Below are positions 20,193 to 29,290 of a DNA stretch of 64,000 nt, one piece after another; position 1 is the first letter of the stretch, and each line of letters opens with the position of its first letter. The stretch covers positions 1 to 64,000 of the forward strand of contig NZ_VANI01000009.1 in the NCBI RefSeq assembly GCF_005771435.1, in the 5' to 3' direction. The notes beneath the pieces were generated by a model. The model had not been told where the DNA came from and did no database searches. It was given only the letters and a program-made list of their open reading frames with translations. This stretch comes from Microbulbifer harenosus (GTDB lineage Bacteria; Pseudomonadota; Gammaproteobacteria; Pseudomonadales; Cellvibrionaceae). The translations under genes and the position numbers were made by a program.

Positions 20193-20819
20193 ATGACCAG
20201 AGTAAAAGCCTTTGTCACTTTGACGCTGTTGGGTGGTCTGGCGGTGGTGTTGCCCATTGCCATTTTCATCCTGTTGTTTCAGTGGCTGTTCGGCCAGATC
20301 AGCGAGTTGGTGGCGCCGGCCACGGAGTGGATGCAGGCACATACGGAGTTCAAGGATAACTTTGCCCGCCTGATCGTCCTAGGGCTGATTCTCGGTTTGT
20401 GTTTTTTGATCGGTCTGTTGGTGAAAACCAGTGTAGGGCGCTGGGCGCACCGGCACCTGGATCACTGGCTTGGCAGGTTGGCACCGGGGTACAGCACGAT
20501 CAAGGATGTGGTACTGCAGTTTATTGGTGGTGCGGGTACGGAGGGGGTGTTATCTGGGCCGGTGGCGCGGGCGCGGATTCACGGTGCGGATAATCCGCTT
20601 TCGGTGACGGCGATTGTGACATCCCAGCATCCGAACGGAGATTTCACGGTGTATGTGCCGACGGCGCCGGTACCGACTTCGGGTTTTGTGTACCACTTGC
20701 CTCCGGAGTGTGTGGAGATTCTGCCCCATGTGACGGTGGAGGCGGCTATGAAGTCTATTGTGTCTTGTGGGTCTGGTAGTGGGGCGTTGTTACGGGTTCC
20801 TGCTACCCAGGATTCTTGA
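20193..20819 (+). CDS. DUF502 family membrane protein
   Basis: 208 aa. Two transmembrane helices in the N-terminal part (FVTLTLLGGLAVVLPIAIFILLFQWLF and FARLIVLGLILGLCFLIGLLV) and a soluble C-terminal part with GFVYHLPPECVEILPHVTVEAAMKSIVSCGS, typical of DUF502 proteins. Function not established. Divergent from the cyclotransferase, about 50 bp apart. Confidence 0.85.
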   Translation: MTRVKAFVTLTLLGGLAVVLPIAIFILLFQWLFGQISELVAPATEWMQAHTEFKDNFARLIVLGLILGLCFLIGLLVKTSVGRWAHRHLDHWLGRLAPGYSTIKDVVLQFIGGAGTEGVLSGPVARARIHGADNPLSVTAIVTSQHPNGDFTVYVPTAPVPTSGFVYHLPPECVEILPHVTVEAAMKSIVSCGSGSGALLRVPATQDS

Positions 20820-20881
20820 TTAATTGTGGTTCTAGGAAGGATACCCAGCACTTCCCCTTCGCGTCACGTTTTGCGCACTGT

Positions 20882-22927
20882 TCAGTGCGGCGCTTTGTTT
20901 TTTCCAAGATTTCTTATTGCGAAGCGCATTGGATGTAGTGCTTTCACAAGATCTTCTGATACCGGCATCACTTCTTTACTGATCCACGCGGCCAACACCT
21001 CCGCGGCGAGCGGTGCATAGGTAAATCCTCGTGATCCCAGTCCCGCCAGCACATACAGGTTTTGCTGGTATGGAGTGCGGCGGTCGATCCGTTGCTTGCG
21101 GTTTTTGCGCAGCGCGCCGTAGGTATTTTCCAGCTGAGCCCATTCGGCGACCGGGCCTGCCATCGGCAGGTAGTCCGGGGTGGCGGCGCGGAGGGCGGTT
21201 CTCCCGCGCAGTTGCTGGTGGCTGAGTGATTCGGCGATTTGCGGTAACAGGGAAGCGAGTGTTGCCAGGTTTTCCTGGTGTTCTTCTTCGCGTATTTCCA
21301 AATCCGTTTGCTTCAGTTTGAAGGTGGCGCCGAAGCTGTGTTGTGGTGTTTTGTCAGGTTCTGAAACCGGCGCTGCGGGGGCGATGTAGCCTTCGCCGCA
21401 GAGGGCAATGTTCAGGGCTTGTGATACTGGTGTCGCCCGGGCGAAAGAAACCTGGCCGCGTATTGGCTGCAGTGGCAGGGGGGCGGTGTTGGGGAACTGG
21501 CGATTGAAGTTGGCGCTGCACAGGATGATGGCATCAAACTGATGCGATGTCTTTTTCCCGCGATTTTCTGTTTCCAGTTCCCACCGCGCTGCGGTCTGCT
21601 GAATACCGAGTACGGGTGTTTCCGGATGGAATTGGATATTCGGATGATTCAGCAGGGTGCTGCAGACCTGTTTCGGACGCAGCCAGCCGGCTTCCGGGAA
21701 GTAGAGCCCCGGTATATTGAGATCGACACCGGCGAGTTCGCTTGCCTGCGGCGCGGATACCGGTTGCGCGAGCAGGGAATTGCTGTCCAGCTCCAGGTGG
21801 TCGATGACCTGCTGTTGCAGCTGTTGCTCCTTTTCCGTTTCTGCCAGTTGCAGCAGGCCGTCGAAATGGATCGCGTCGGGGCAGTGCGACCGGTAGAAGC
21901 GCTGGGCGAATTGCAGGGCCAGTAGGTTGAAGTCGCCGTTGGGGCCGGGTTTTGGGGAGAGCTTTGCGTACAGGATGCCCTGGTCATTGCCAGAGGCGCC
22001 GCTGCCGGGTTCATTGCCCTGTTCGAACACCGCGACCTGGAAATTGCGGTCCGCCAGCGCGCGCGCGGCGGTTGCTCCGGCGATGCCCGCGCCGATAACA
22101 GCGATGGTGGCTGGGGGCTCGGTGTTTGTGACGGGCAGGTGCCAGGGGGTGGTGCGGTGCGGCCCTTGTTCGGCCGGTGTTGCCGCACTGAAGCGCCCGC
22201 GCAGCATTTCCCGCTTGCGCCCGAAACCCGGTACTTTTTCCAGCGCAAAGCCGACGGCTTTCAATCCCCTCTTGACGATGCCGGCGCAGGTAAAGGTGGC
22301 GAGTGTGCTCTCCTGAGCGCTGAGCTGTGCGATGGCCCGAAACAGGTCGTCGCTCCACATCTCCGGGTTTTTCGCCGGGGCGAATCCGTCCAGAAACCAG
22401 GCGTTGACCAAGCTGTCCCTGTGCGGATCATCCAGTTGTATACGCTCGAAGCCTCGGCTCGCCTCGTCGATGATCAGGGTCAGGTGTACATTGCCGGCAA
22501 AATTCAGCCGGTGTACGCCGCTCGCGAGATACGTTGGGTATTGCGCGATTAGTTGTTCGCTGAGCTCGCGCAATTCCGGCCACAGCGCTAGGGCGCGGCG
22601 AAGGTCGTGAGGGGCAAGGGGGAACTTTTCCACACTGACAAAATGCAACTGTGCCGTTGCGGGCGCGGTCTGCCGCCACAGTTGCCAGGCGGCGAGAAAA
22701 TTGAGACCGGTGCCGAAGCCGGTTTCACCGATGCTGAAGGTGGCGTTGTCGGCGAGGTTCGCCCAGCGCTCACTGAGGTGGTTGTGCTTCAGGAATACGT
22801 GGCGGGTTTCTTCCAGACCCGAGGCGGTAGAGAAGTAGATGTCGTCGAAGGCCGGTGAAACAGGCTGGCCGTCTTCTTTCCATTCGAGCTGCGCCAGTAT
22901 AACCGGAGTGTGTTGCTGTTCAGACAT
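20882..22927 (-). CDS. mnmC: Bifunctional tRNA 5-methylaminomethyl-2-thiouridine biosynthesis protein MnmC
   Basis: 681 aa from ATG 22927 (MSEQQHTP); the frame upstream would overlap the flavodoxin gene. N-terminal methyltransferase (residues about 1-240) with the SAM site FSIGETGFGTGLNFLAAW and DGFAPAKNPEMW; C-terminal FAD-dependent oxidase with the Rossmann motif VIGAGIAGATAARALADR, GLGSRGFTYAPLAAE near the end. The oxidase removes carboxymethyl from cmnm5U34, the methyltransferase makes mnm5U34. Nine bases downstream of the flavodoxin. Confidence 0.95.
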   Translation of the reverse strand: MSEQQHTPVILAQLEWKEDGQPVSPAFDDIYFSTASGLEETRHVFLKHNHLSERWANLADNATFSIGETGFGTGLNFLAAWQLWRQTAPATAQLHFVSVEKFPLAPHDLRRALALWPELRELSEQLIAQYPTYLASGVHRLNFAGNVHLTLIIDEASRGFERIQLDDPHRDSLVNAWFLDGFAPAKNPEMWSDDLFRAIAQLSAQESTLATFTCAGIVKRGLKAVGFALEKVPGFGRKREMLRGRFSAATPAEQGPHRTTPWHLPVTNTEPPATIAVIGAGIAGATAARALADRNFQVAVFEQGNEPGSGASGNDQGILYAKLSPKPGPNGDFNLLALQFAQRFYRSHCPDAIHFDGLLQLAETEKEQQLQQQVIDHLELDSNSLLAQPVSAPQASELAGVDLNIPGLYFPEAGWLRPKQVCSTLLNHPNIQFHPETPVLGIQQTAARWELETENRGKKTSHQFDAIILCSANFNRQFPNTAPLPLQPIRGQVSFARATPVSQALNIALCGEGYIAPAAPVSEPDKTPQHSFGATFKLKQTDLEIREEEHQENLATLASLLPQIAESLSHQQLRGRTALRAATPDYLPMAGPVAEWAQLENTYGALRKNRKQRIDRRTPYQQNLYVLAGLGSRGFTYAPLAAEVLAAWISKEVMPVSEDLVKALHPMRFAIRNLGKNKAPH

Positions 22928-22935
22928 GGAGGCGG

Positions 22936-23457
22936 TCAGCGCAGGCCGAATTCGCGCATGATCTGCGCGCACCACTGGTCGAGGCGCTCATCGCTTTTCT
23001 CGAATTCGTTCTCCTCATCGAGGGCCAGACCGACAAACTGGCTGCCGTCCGGTGTCAGTCCTTTGGACTCTTCGAATTCGTAACCTTCTGCCGGCCAGTA
23101 GCCCACGGCTTTGGCGCCGAGGGCAAGGACCTGGGCGTGCAGGTAGCCGAGTGCGTCCTGATACCACTGGGGATAGCCCGCCTGATCGCCGAGTCCGTAG
23201 AGGGCGACGGTTTTGCCAGCGAGATCCAGGGTTGCCAGCTGGTCCCAGCAGTTTTCCCAGTCTTCCTGCAGTTCACCGTAATCCCAGGTGGGGATGCCGA
23301 GAATCAGGAAGTCGTACTCCCGCATCTGGGTGACATCGTCGTCTGCGACATTGTGGATGTCGATCCACTCCTCGCCGATGCGATCGCGGATTTTCTCCGC
23401 TGCCATTTCGGTGTAACAGGTACTGGAGCCGTAAAAAAGTCCGATGGGTGCGCGCAT
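22936..23457 (-). CDS. fldB: Flavodoxin
   Basis: 173 aa long-chain flavodoxin, the length of FldB. FMN phosphate loop [14 protein letters not shown] at the N-terminus, [14 protein letters not shown] in the 50s-60s loop and [21 protein letters not shown] in the 90s loop that stacks on the isoalloxazine ring. A low-potential electron carrier in the cytosol. Just upstream of mnmC on the same strand; the two are probably co-transcribed. FldB rather than FldA is chosen on length and the GSSTCYTE form. Confidence 0.85.
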   Translation of the reverse strand: MRAPIGLFYGSSTCYTEMAAEKIRDRIGEEWIDIHNVADDDVTQMREYDFLILGIPTWDYGELQEDWENCWDQLATLDLAGKTVALYGLGDQAGYPQWYQDALGYLHAQVLALGAKAVGYWPAEGYEFEESKGLTPDGSQFVGLALDEENEFEKSDERLDQWCAQIMREFGLR

Positions 23458-23509
23458 GGTTCGGTCAGAATTCCGGGGGAGTTAATCGTATTGAAAAAGT
23501 ATCAAGCGC

Positions 23510-23974
23510 TTATACCGCGCCTTGATAACCCAGCTGCCGCCAGGCCTCGTAAATCACAATCGCCGCCGCATTGGACAGATTGATGCTGCGGCTGTTGGCG
23601 CACATAGGGATGCGCAAGGTGTGCTCGCTGCCGGCCATGGCCAGGAATTCCGCGGGCAGGCCGCGAGTTTCAGGGCCGAAGACGATGGCGTCGCCGTCGT
23701 GAAACTCGATTTCCGAATGGGCCCGGGAGCCTTTGGTGGATAGGGCCAGCACCCGCGCCGGCCGCTCGGACTCTACAAAGGTCCGCCAGTCCCCGTGGCG
23801 CACGACGCGGCTGTACTCGGCGTAGTCGAGCCCGGCACGGCGCAGGCGTTTGTCGTCCATGGCGAAACCGAGGGGTTCGATCAGATGCAGTTCGGCACCG
23901 GTATTGGCGCACAGGCGGATGATATTGCCGGTGTTGGGAGCAATTTCCGGTTGGTAGAGCACGATTTTGAACAT
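23510..23974 (-). CDS. trmL: tRNA (cytidine(34)-2'-O)-methyltransferase
   Basis: 154 aa SPOUT methyltransferase. [23 protein letters not shown] at the start, FGPETRGLP for the SAM loop and [20 protein letters not shown] at the knotted C-terminus. It 2'-O-methylates the wobble base of tRNA-Leu isoacceptors. Upstream of the flavodoxin on the same strand, 52 bp away. Confidence 0.95.
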   Translation of the reverse strand: MFKIVLYQPEIAPNTGNIIRLCANTGAELHLIEPLGFAMDDKRLRRAGLDYAEYSRVVRHGDWRTFVESERPARVLALSTKGSRAHSEIEFHDGDAIVFGPETRGLPAEFLAMAGSEHTLRIPMCANSRSINLSNAAAIVIYEAWRQLGYQGAV

Positions 23975-24078
23975 GGCGACAACTTGGGCTGATCGGGTTT
24001 GACCATTAATACCCCGTTGTGGGGGCAGACAGGCGGCCCAGGTCGATTTATGAACAACCGGGCCGCGAAGGGCGGGGA

Positions 24079-24609
24079 TTATAGCGCGGAGGAGGTCTCT
24101 TCGCAGTCGATCTCGACTCCGAGTTCGTCGGCAATTTCATCCAGTTCGTCGTAGAGACCGTCGAGGCTGACATCTTCCGCCACGCTAATCGTACACTCGG
24201 CGGTGAACAGGGGCTCGCCGCTCCAGGGGGTGCTGCCGTAACGGGTGTCGAGGGTTTCCACATTGATCTTGCGGGCAGCGAGGGCGCGGGAGATTTCCTT
24301 GACGATCCCGGGGCGGTCATTGCCCACGAGTTTGAGCTGCAGGGTCTGTCGGCTGTCGGAGGCTACCGCAAGGGCGTCTTCTACCTGCAGCTTAAAGTCG
24401 GCGCCGGCGAGGCTCATCAGCGCCTCCTTGAGACGCGGACCGTCTTCGGCGGCCACGCTGACCCGCAATATGCCGGCAAACTTGCCTGCAAAGTGGGCCA
24501 TGCGGCTGTCTTCCCAGTTGCCGCCATTTTCCGCCACGGCGGCGGAGAGCATTTCCACTACGCCGGGTTTGTCGTCGCTGATAATGGAGATGACGAGGTG
24601 TTGCTGCAT
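24079..24609 (-). CDS. gcvR: Glycine cleavage system repressor family protein (two ACT domains)
   Basis: 176 aa made of two ACT domains: residues about 1-80 ([28 protein letters not shown]) and about 90-170 ([31 protein letters not shown]). The architecture of GcvR, which binds glycine and modulates GcvA. No gcv genes are nearby, so the regulatory role is inferred from the family. Confidence 0.85.
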   Translation of the reverse strand: MQQHLVISIISDDKPGVVEMLSAAVAENGGNWEDSRMAHFAGKFAGILRVSVAAEDGPRLKEALMSLAGADFKLQVEDALAVASDSRQTLQLKLVGNDRPGIVKEISRALAARKINVETLDTRYGSTPWSGEPLFTAECTISVAEDVSLDGLYDELDEIADELGVEIDCEETSSAL

Positions 24610-24819
24610 GGGGATGTCCTTATTGGCACTGCTGGATTGAGGTACCTGGCTGCGATACCTGCTGGCTGAGCTGAATTGTAGCCAGTATGGCGCCCGGTGG
24701 GCAAAGTTCTCGCTATGGAACCCCGGGGGCGGTCTGAGGCTTTACAAGAGGAGATCGGGAGTGTTGAATCCCCAATCGAGGAAAATAATTCCAAGCAAGC
24801 TCTCAAAAGGAGAAGCCCG

Positions 24820-25638
24820 ATGTTAAATCCGAGGAAAGTTGCACACTGGTTGGCCGGTCTGGCCTGTGCGGTATCGTTTGCAGGCGCGGTTCAGGCCGAT
24901 ACCCTTCAGGGCGCTATCAAGGGGGATCAGCGCACACCGGCGAATGTAGCGCGGGACAAGTACCGCCACCCGGCGGAAACGCTGGCCTTTTTTCAGGTGA
25001 AGCCGGAGATGACGGTGGTGGAAATCTGGCCGGGTGGCGGCTGGTACACTGAGATTCTGGCGCCGATGTTGAAGGACAAGGGTACGCTGTATGCGGCGCA
25101 TTTCCCGAAAGCAACGGAGGTGGGGTATTTCAAAAATTCCCTGGCCAAGTTTGAAGAGAAAATGGCGGCGGACAAGGATACCTACGGTGCGGTGAAATTG
25201 ACGGAGTTCGTGCCGGGTGGTGGTAGTGATATTGCGCCGGCGGGTTCAGCGGATGCGGTGGTGACCTTCCGCAATGTGCACAACTGGATGGGCGGCAATA
25301 ATGAGCAGGCGGCATTCAAGGCGTTTTACGCGGCGCTGAAGCCGGGTGGTGTGCTGGGTGTGGTGGAGCACCGGGCGAAGCCGGGTACCAGCCTTGAAGA
25401 TATGAAAAAGAGCGGTTATGTGACTCAGGATTATGTGATTGAGCTGGCGAAAAACGCGGGGTTTGTGCTGGAGGAGTCCAGTGAGATCAATGCGAACCCG
25501 AAGGATTCCGCGGATCACCCGAAAGGTGTCTGGACTCTGCCTCCGTCCCTGCGTCTGGGGGATGAGGATAAGGACAAATACCTGGCGATCGGGGAAAGTG
25601 ACCGTATGACATTGCGGTTCCGCAAGCCGAAGTCCTGA
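24820..25638 (+). CDS. Exported methyltransferase-like protein
   Basis: 272 aa from ATG 24820, with AAAGGAGA seven bases before; the longer frame (24697) lacks a signal peptide in the right place. Signal peptide VAHWLAGLACAVSFAGAVQA, cut after VQA. The mature part is a SAM-methyltransferase-like fold (VVEIWPGGGWYTEILAPML replaces motif I, SADAVVTFRNVHNW, LKPGGVLGVVEHRA). Proteins of this kind are widespread and their substrate is unknown; a periplasmic location is puzzling because SAM is cytosolic. Followed by a terminator. Confidence 0.85.
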   Translation: MLNPRKVAHWLAGLACAVSFAGAVQADTLQGAIKGDQRTPANVARDKYRHPAETLAFFQVKPEMTVVEIWPGGGWYTEILAPMLKDKGTLYAAHFPKATEVGYFKNSLAKFEEKMAADKDTYGAVKLTEFVPGGGSDIAPAGSADAVVTFRNVHNWMGGNNEQAAFKAFYAALKPGGVLGVVEHRAKPGTSLEDMKKSGYVTQDYVIELAKNAGFVLEESSEINANPKDSADHPKGVWTLPPSLRLGDEDKDKYLAIGESDRMTLRFRKPKS

Positions 25639-25663
25639 TAATTGCTGATTACCTAGATAAAAT

Positions 25664-25689
25664 GCCCCGGACAATCCGGGGCTTTTTTT
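25664..25689 (+). terminator. Terminator after the exported methyltransferase-like gene
   Basis: Stem gccccgg / ccggggc with an acaat loop followed by seven T. Confidence 0.9.
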
Positions 25690-25700
25690 GCCATTCCGCG

Positions 25701-25834
25701 GCGGACAGGCACCGGGTATTCGTTTTCGAAACCGGGCTAGGCGCCCCCCTTAAATACATCCCTGTACGCTGCGTCGCAAACATCCCTGTTTGCGACGCTT
25801 TCGAAAACGAATCCCGCCACCTGTCCTTCAGTTC
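25701..25834 (-). repeat. Long-stem palindromic repeat, family A, copy 1
   Basis: On the minus strand: lead gaactgaagg, a left arm ending attcgttttcgaaa, the inner hairpin gcgtcgcaaacaggga.. / ..tttgcgacgc, the core agcgtacagggatgta, the filler aaggggggcgcctagcccgg, and the right arm tttcgaaaacgaat (25718-25731 with 25799-25812 is a perfect 14-bp inverted repeat). Two more copies are at 33524 and 50989; the arms differ in sequence but stay complementary. It sits between a terminator and yheU. Confidence 0.9.
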
Positions 25835-25886
25835 GAGTCATGTGCTTTGTAAGCGTTAAATACAATTCACGCGTAGTGAGAGTGAA

Positions 25887-26117
25887 ATGATCATTCCCCA
25901 TAACCAATTAGACCCCGAAACCCTGCAAAACCTGCTGGAGGAATATGCCACTCGCGACGGCACCGATTACGGTGAGCAGGAGGTGAGCCTGGAAAACAAG
26001 GTGGCCAGCCTGCGCCGTCAGCTGGAGAAAAAGACCGTGGTCATCTGGTTTGAGCCCGGTGAGGAGTCGGTGAATCTGATTCTGGCGGAAGATATTCCGA
26101 GGGATGGTGATTACTGA
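25887..26117 (+). CDS. YheU family protein (UPF0270)
   Basis: 76 aa small protein of the YheU family: MIIPHNQLDPETLQNLLEEY at the start, then EVSLENKVASLRRQLEKKTVVIWF. Function unknown in the family. Its stop overlaps the start of the next gene by one base (TGATG), so the two are coupled. Confidence 0.9.
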   Translation: MIIPHNQLDPETLQNLLEEYATRDGTDYGEQEVSLENKVASLRRQLEKKTVVIWFEPGEESVNLILAEDIPRDGDY

Positions 26118-26773
26118 TGGCCGAATTGGATGGCTGGCTGGTGGACCGACCGCGGGACGCTCCCGAAAACTGGTTTCTGTTTGCACACGGCGCTGGCGCG
26201 CCGATGGATAGTGATTTTATGCAGGCTTTGGCGGCGTTGCTGGCAGAGCGGGGCGTGGGGGTGATCCGGTTTGAGTTTCCGTATATGGCGGAGCGGCGGG
26301 AAGCCGGCAAGAGGCGGCCGCCGAACAAACTGGATGTATTGCTCGCGGATTTTCAGGCTCAGATCGAGCGTTTCCGTGCGGTTTTCCCAGGAGAGCGGTT
26401 ATTTATCGGTGGCAAGTCCATGGGCGGCCGGGTGGCGAGTATGCTGGCGGCGGAAAATCATCGGGCGGGAAGGGTGGATGGGGTGGTTTGCCTGGGGTAT
26501 CCGTTCCATCCGCCGGGAAAGCCGGAGAGCTTGCGCACCGGGCATCTCGAAAGCCTCGATTGTCCCGCATTGATGGTGCAGGGAACCCGGGACAGGTTGG
26601 GGGATCGTGCTGAGGTGGGTGGCTATGCGCTGTCCTCCGCGATTGAGGTGTTGTGGCTGGAAGACGGTGACCACGATTTCAAGCCGCGCAAAGCCAGCGG
26701 TTTCACCCAGCTGCAACACTGGCGGGCTGCCGCGGATGGGGCCGCCGCGTTTATGCGCGCTGCAATATCGTGA
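26117..26773 (+). CDS. Alpha/beta-hydrolase family protein (KANL3/TEX30-like)
   Basis: 218 aa. LFAHGAGAPMDSDFM near the N-terminus and the nucleophile elbow GGKSMGGRVASMLA (Ser in GKSMGG) point to the alpha/beta-hydrolase branch shared with TEX30/KANL3 proteins; a general acid may be the Asp in VQGTRDRLGD, and the His in EDGDHDFKPRK completes a triad. Substrate unknown. Coupled to yheU; its last 23 bases overlap the convergent gene on the minus strand. Confidence 0.85.
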   Translation: MAELDGWLVDRPRDAPENWFLFAHGAGAPMDSDFMQALAALLAERGVGVIRFEFPYMAERREAGKRRPPNKLDVLLADFQAQIERFRAVFPGERLFIGGKSMGGRVASMLAAENHRAGRVDGVVCLGYPFHPPGKPESLRTGHLESLDCPALMVQGTRDRLGDRAEVGGYALSSAIEVLWLEDGDHDFKPRKASGFTQLQHWRAAADGAAAFMRAAIS

Positions 26774-27035
26774 TGCGCTCCTCGTGCGCGAGCATGGGAG
26801 TGAGTTGGGCCATCTGTTCGCGGCGTTGTTCGCTGCTGTACCACTGTTGCCAGTGCAAGACAGATTTCCACTGGGACAGGGTGAAGCGGCGGCGGGGGTT
26901 GTCGAGTTCGGTGTAGGTATGACCGTCGACAAAGCCATCGGTCTGGTAGGCATTGGTCAGCAGTCGCCGTGCGGCCTCCTCGTAGGTCGCTTCCAGATCT
27001 TCGGCTATTTCCCGTTCAATCAGTACGTAAATCAT
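26751..27035 (-). CDS. Antibiotic biosynthesis monooxygenase-like (ABM) domain protein
   Basis: 94 aa. Small alpha+beta barrel of the dimeric ABM type: MIYVLIEREIAEDLEATYEEAARRL and FTLSQWKSVLHWQQWYSSEQRREQM, where the W-K-S / W-x-S pattern around the cleft is typical. The role is unknown; many act on quinones or small aromatics. Convergent with the hydrolase gene. Confidence 0.75.
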   Translation of the reverse strand: MIYVLIEREIAEDLEATYEEAARRLLTNAYQTDGFVDGHTYTELDNPRRRFTLSQWKSVLHWQQWYSSEQRREQMAQLTPMLAHEERITILQRA

Positions 27036-27192
27036 CGGTGTTTGTGATCCTCAGCCGGTGTGCACTTCTGGTGACACCTCAACCTGCAGTCTAGTCTTTC
27101 CCAACAGCGACCGGTGAGGCGTCTGGCGGCTCTATTCTGTCCGGTCAGTCTTTGTGGATGACGCGCCATGGCAAATCTCCGACAATAGCCCC

Positions 27193-27426
27193 ATGAAATC
27201 ACACCATACCCTTGATGCCCGCGGCCTGCTGTGCCCGGAACCGGTCATGATGCTTCACTCTGCGGTGCGCAAGGTCGCGGCGGGTGAGGTGTTGCAGATG
27301 TTTGCCACTGACCCTTCCACCCAGCGCGATGTGCCTAAATTCTGTCAGTTTCTCGGTTATGAGCTGGTGCAACACCGGGAGGAGAACGATGAGTTTGTGT
27401 ACTGGATCAGAAAATCTGAGGAATGA
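27193..27426 (+). CDS. tusA: Sulfurtransferase TusA
   Basis: 77 aa from ATG 27193. SirA/TusA fold with the active-site cysteine in [14 protein letters not shown] (CPxP motif), and [26 protein letters not shown]. Takes sulfur from IscS for 2-thiouridine in tRNA, among other uses, which connects it with mnmC a few kb away. Followed by a bidirectional hairpin. Confidence 0.93.
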   Translation: MKSHHTLDARGLLCPEPVMMLHSAVRKVAAGEVLQMFATDPSTQRDVPKFCQFLGYELVQHREENDEFVYWIRKSEE

Positions 27427-27443
27427 TTATTTGTCCGGAAACA

Positions 27444-27476
27444 ACAAGGGCGACCACTGGTCGCCCTTGTCTTTTC
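27444..27476. terminator. Bidirectional terminator between tusA and a minus-strand gene
   Basis: Long stem acaagggcgacca / tggtcgcccttgt with cttttc on the right. It can stop transcripts from both sides of this convergent pair. Confidence 0.8.
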
Positions 27477-27494
27477 TGGATTTGTGGGAAGTGT

Positions 27495-28181
27495 CTAGGG
27501 CGAAGTGACAAGCGCCGCGATCGCGGCCAGGGCCTCCGGGTCCTCGGATTTGATCTTGTTGGCGATGTGGTGTTGGAAGAAATAGCGGAAACATTCCGAT
27601 TCCTGGGCCGAGTACAGGCAATCGTCCCCGGGAAGAACCGGTGTAGTCTCCACACTGCTGTGATCAATCAGCATGCCGTGGATTTCGCCGCTGGCAAACA
27701 GCCGCCAGCTCACGACTTCGGAAAGAGTCAGGTTCTCCCGGTCCGTATCCATGAATACCGCGTGGGTACCGATGGTGTCGGGGATCTCCTGTACAACCTC
27801 GTCCGCTTGGTTGCTTTCAAATTCGAAGTATTCCGCCGCAGTCTCCAGCTCGACGATCTTGTGGATGGGGGGCTCATGGAAAATTTCCTCGATACCCGGG
27901 TCGTAGTAGCCCTCAAACCGGCCGTCCAGGGGATCCTGGATATCCGGGCAGGCGGTGATGGAGTTCAACCAGGGAACCAGTCCGACGACCTCGCCGTTAG
28001 CACGCAGGCCCCAGCAAAGGATTTTCAGACTGTAGAGATCAGTTCCACTGGAATTGTTGGAGTAGAGCATTTCCAAGCCATCCAGTTCCGGAGATAGGCG
28101 AATAAACCGCCGGCTCTCTGAAGTTTCGATAGGCTTGCCGGTGAAGAGGTCAACCACGTTGCTGTTGCGGTGGTCGGTCAT
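27495..28181 (-). CDS. Conserved hypothetical protein
   Basis: 228 aa from ATG 28181, which has a near-perfect AAGGAGGTG five bases upstream; the frame is open another 260 bp without a start signal. Acidic, soluble, no membrane segment or signal. Residues LYSLKILCWGLRANGEVVGLVPWLN and VVSWRLFASGEIHGMLID look like two related beta-rich repeats (W-x-L/R-x-A-x-G-E-x-x-G). No family recognised. The strong ribosome-binding site suggests good expression. Confidence 0.75.
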   Translation of the reverse strand: MTDHRNSNVVDLFTGKPIETSESRRFIRLSPELDGLEMLYSNNSSGTDLYSLKILCWGLRANGEVVGLVPWLNSITACPDIQDPLDGRFEGYYDPGIEEIFHEPPIHKIVELETAAEYFEFESNQADEVVQEIPDTIGTHAVFMDTDRENLTLSEVVSWRLFASGEIHGMLIDHSSVETTPVLPGDDCLYSAQESECFRYFFQHHIANKIKSEDPEALAAIAALVTSP

Positions 28182-28636
28182 AGTGCACCTCCTTGCAGGG
28201 CCGGTAGTAGGGCGGGAAGGTCTTGTACTGCTTATCAAGTGCAACCGGCGCAGAGATAGCGAGCGAAGGTCGGGCGACCAATCGCTGAATCCTGACTCCG
28301 GAGGCGCCTTTATTGCCTCCCTGGGAAGCCGGTACCGCAACCGAAAACAACCACCCATAGCCCTCATTATGATCGCTTTGAGCGGCAGCAGGTTTCCGGT
28401 ATCCCTGTATTCAAAGGTATATTCTGATTCGTGGAAATACAACCGGCGGATGCAGGTTCTTTATCTCGTTTTCCCGCCTTTCAGCACCGAAAACACAGGT
28501 GATGGCGCCGATTGGCTGAATCGTCACTGATCTGGGTATTTCGCCTATGGGGGCATGGCCTTGATCCCCCCGCGCTCGCTGTTATAGTCCGCGCCAATTC
28601 ACAATATGAGGTGCCGACTGTTTCTGGCACCGGTTC
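28182..28636. other. Intergenic stretch between divergent genes
   Basis: About 450 bp that should hold the promoters of the minus-strand hypothetical gene and of epmC. No convincing gene; tataatcc-like tracts occur (ttatagtccgcgcc at about 28580), which could be the -10 region for epmC. Confidence 0.45.
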
Positions 28637-29290
28637 ATGGCACAGGTTCAGGAGCCACAGTTGTCACACCTTTGCCCGGCAGATATCCAAGACCAGCAAG
28701 TTTCGTACCATCCGGAGGGGGCGACCGCGCACCAGGCAGCGGAGAAATCGGTGACTGAACGTATAGTCAGCGTGTTCGATACCTGTTTTTCGTCGCCGGA
28801 CGGGTTGAATACCCGCCTCATGGGCGGCTTTGAAGAGCCTTATTACCGTCCAGCCTCGGAAAACGGCGCCAGCTGGCATCAGGTGGAATTCACCCGCGAT
28901 TATCCCGCCAGCGCCCTGCATGAAGCAGCACACTGGTGTGTGGCAGGCGAGTCGCGCCGGAAACTGCCTGACTATGGATACTGGTATGCACCGGACGGCC
29001 GCTCCAGCGCACAGCAGGCGGAGTTTGAGCGGGTAGAAGTGAAACCCCAGGCGCTGGAGTGGGTCTTTGCCCGCGCCTGTGGTTTAAAGTTCCGCGTCAG
29101 CGCCGACAATCTCGATGCCGGGCTCGGCCCCAGTGCGGTATTCAAACGCGATATCTGGCAGCAGGTGCAGAACTACTGCCGCGACGGCCTGCCCTCCAGG
29201 GCCCGCCAGTTTGCCGGCGCGCTCGCCCGCGCCTGTGCGCAGCCGGAACCGTTTTTAGCGGAACACTATCGTTTGGAGGATCTCGGGTGA
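28637..29290 (+). CDS. epmC: Elongation factor P hydroxylase EpmC
   Basis: 217 aa. Signature ASALHEAAHWCVAGESRRKLPDYGYWYAPDGR holds the HExxH-like metal site, and EVKPQALEWVFARACG follows. EpmC hydroxylates the beta-lysylated lysine of EF-P. The N-terminal 40 residues (PQLSHLCPADIQDQQ..) are unusual; an alternative start at VTERIVSVFD (28751) would give a length closer to the family. EpmA and EpmB are not in the window. Overlaps the next gene by four bases (GTGA). Confidence 0.9.
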   Translation: MAQVQEPQLSHLCPADIQDQQVSYHPEGATAHQAAEKSVTERIVSVFDTCFSSPDGLNTRLMGGFEEPYYRPASENGASWHQVEFTRDYPASALHEAAHWCVAGESRRKLPDYGYWYAPDGRSSAQQAEFERVEVKPQALEWVFARACGLKFRVSADNLDAGLGPSAVFKRDIWQQVQNYCRDGLPSRARQFAGALARACAQPEPFLAEHYRLEDLG

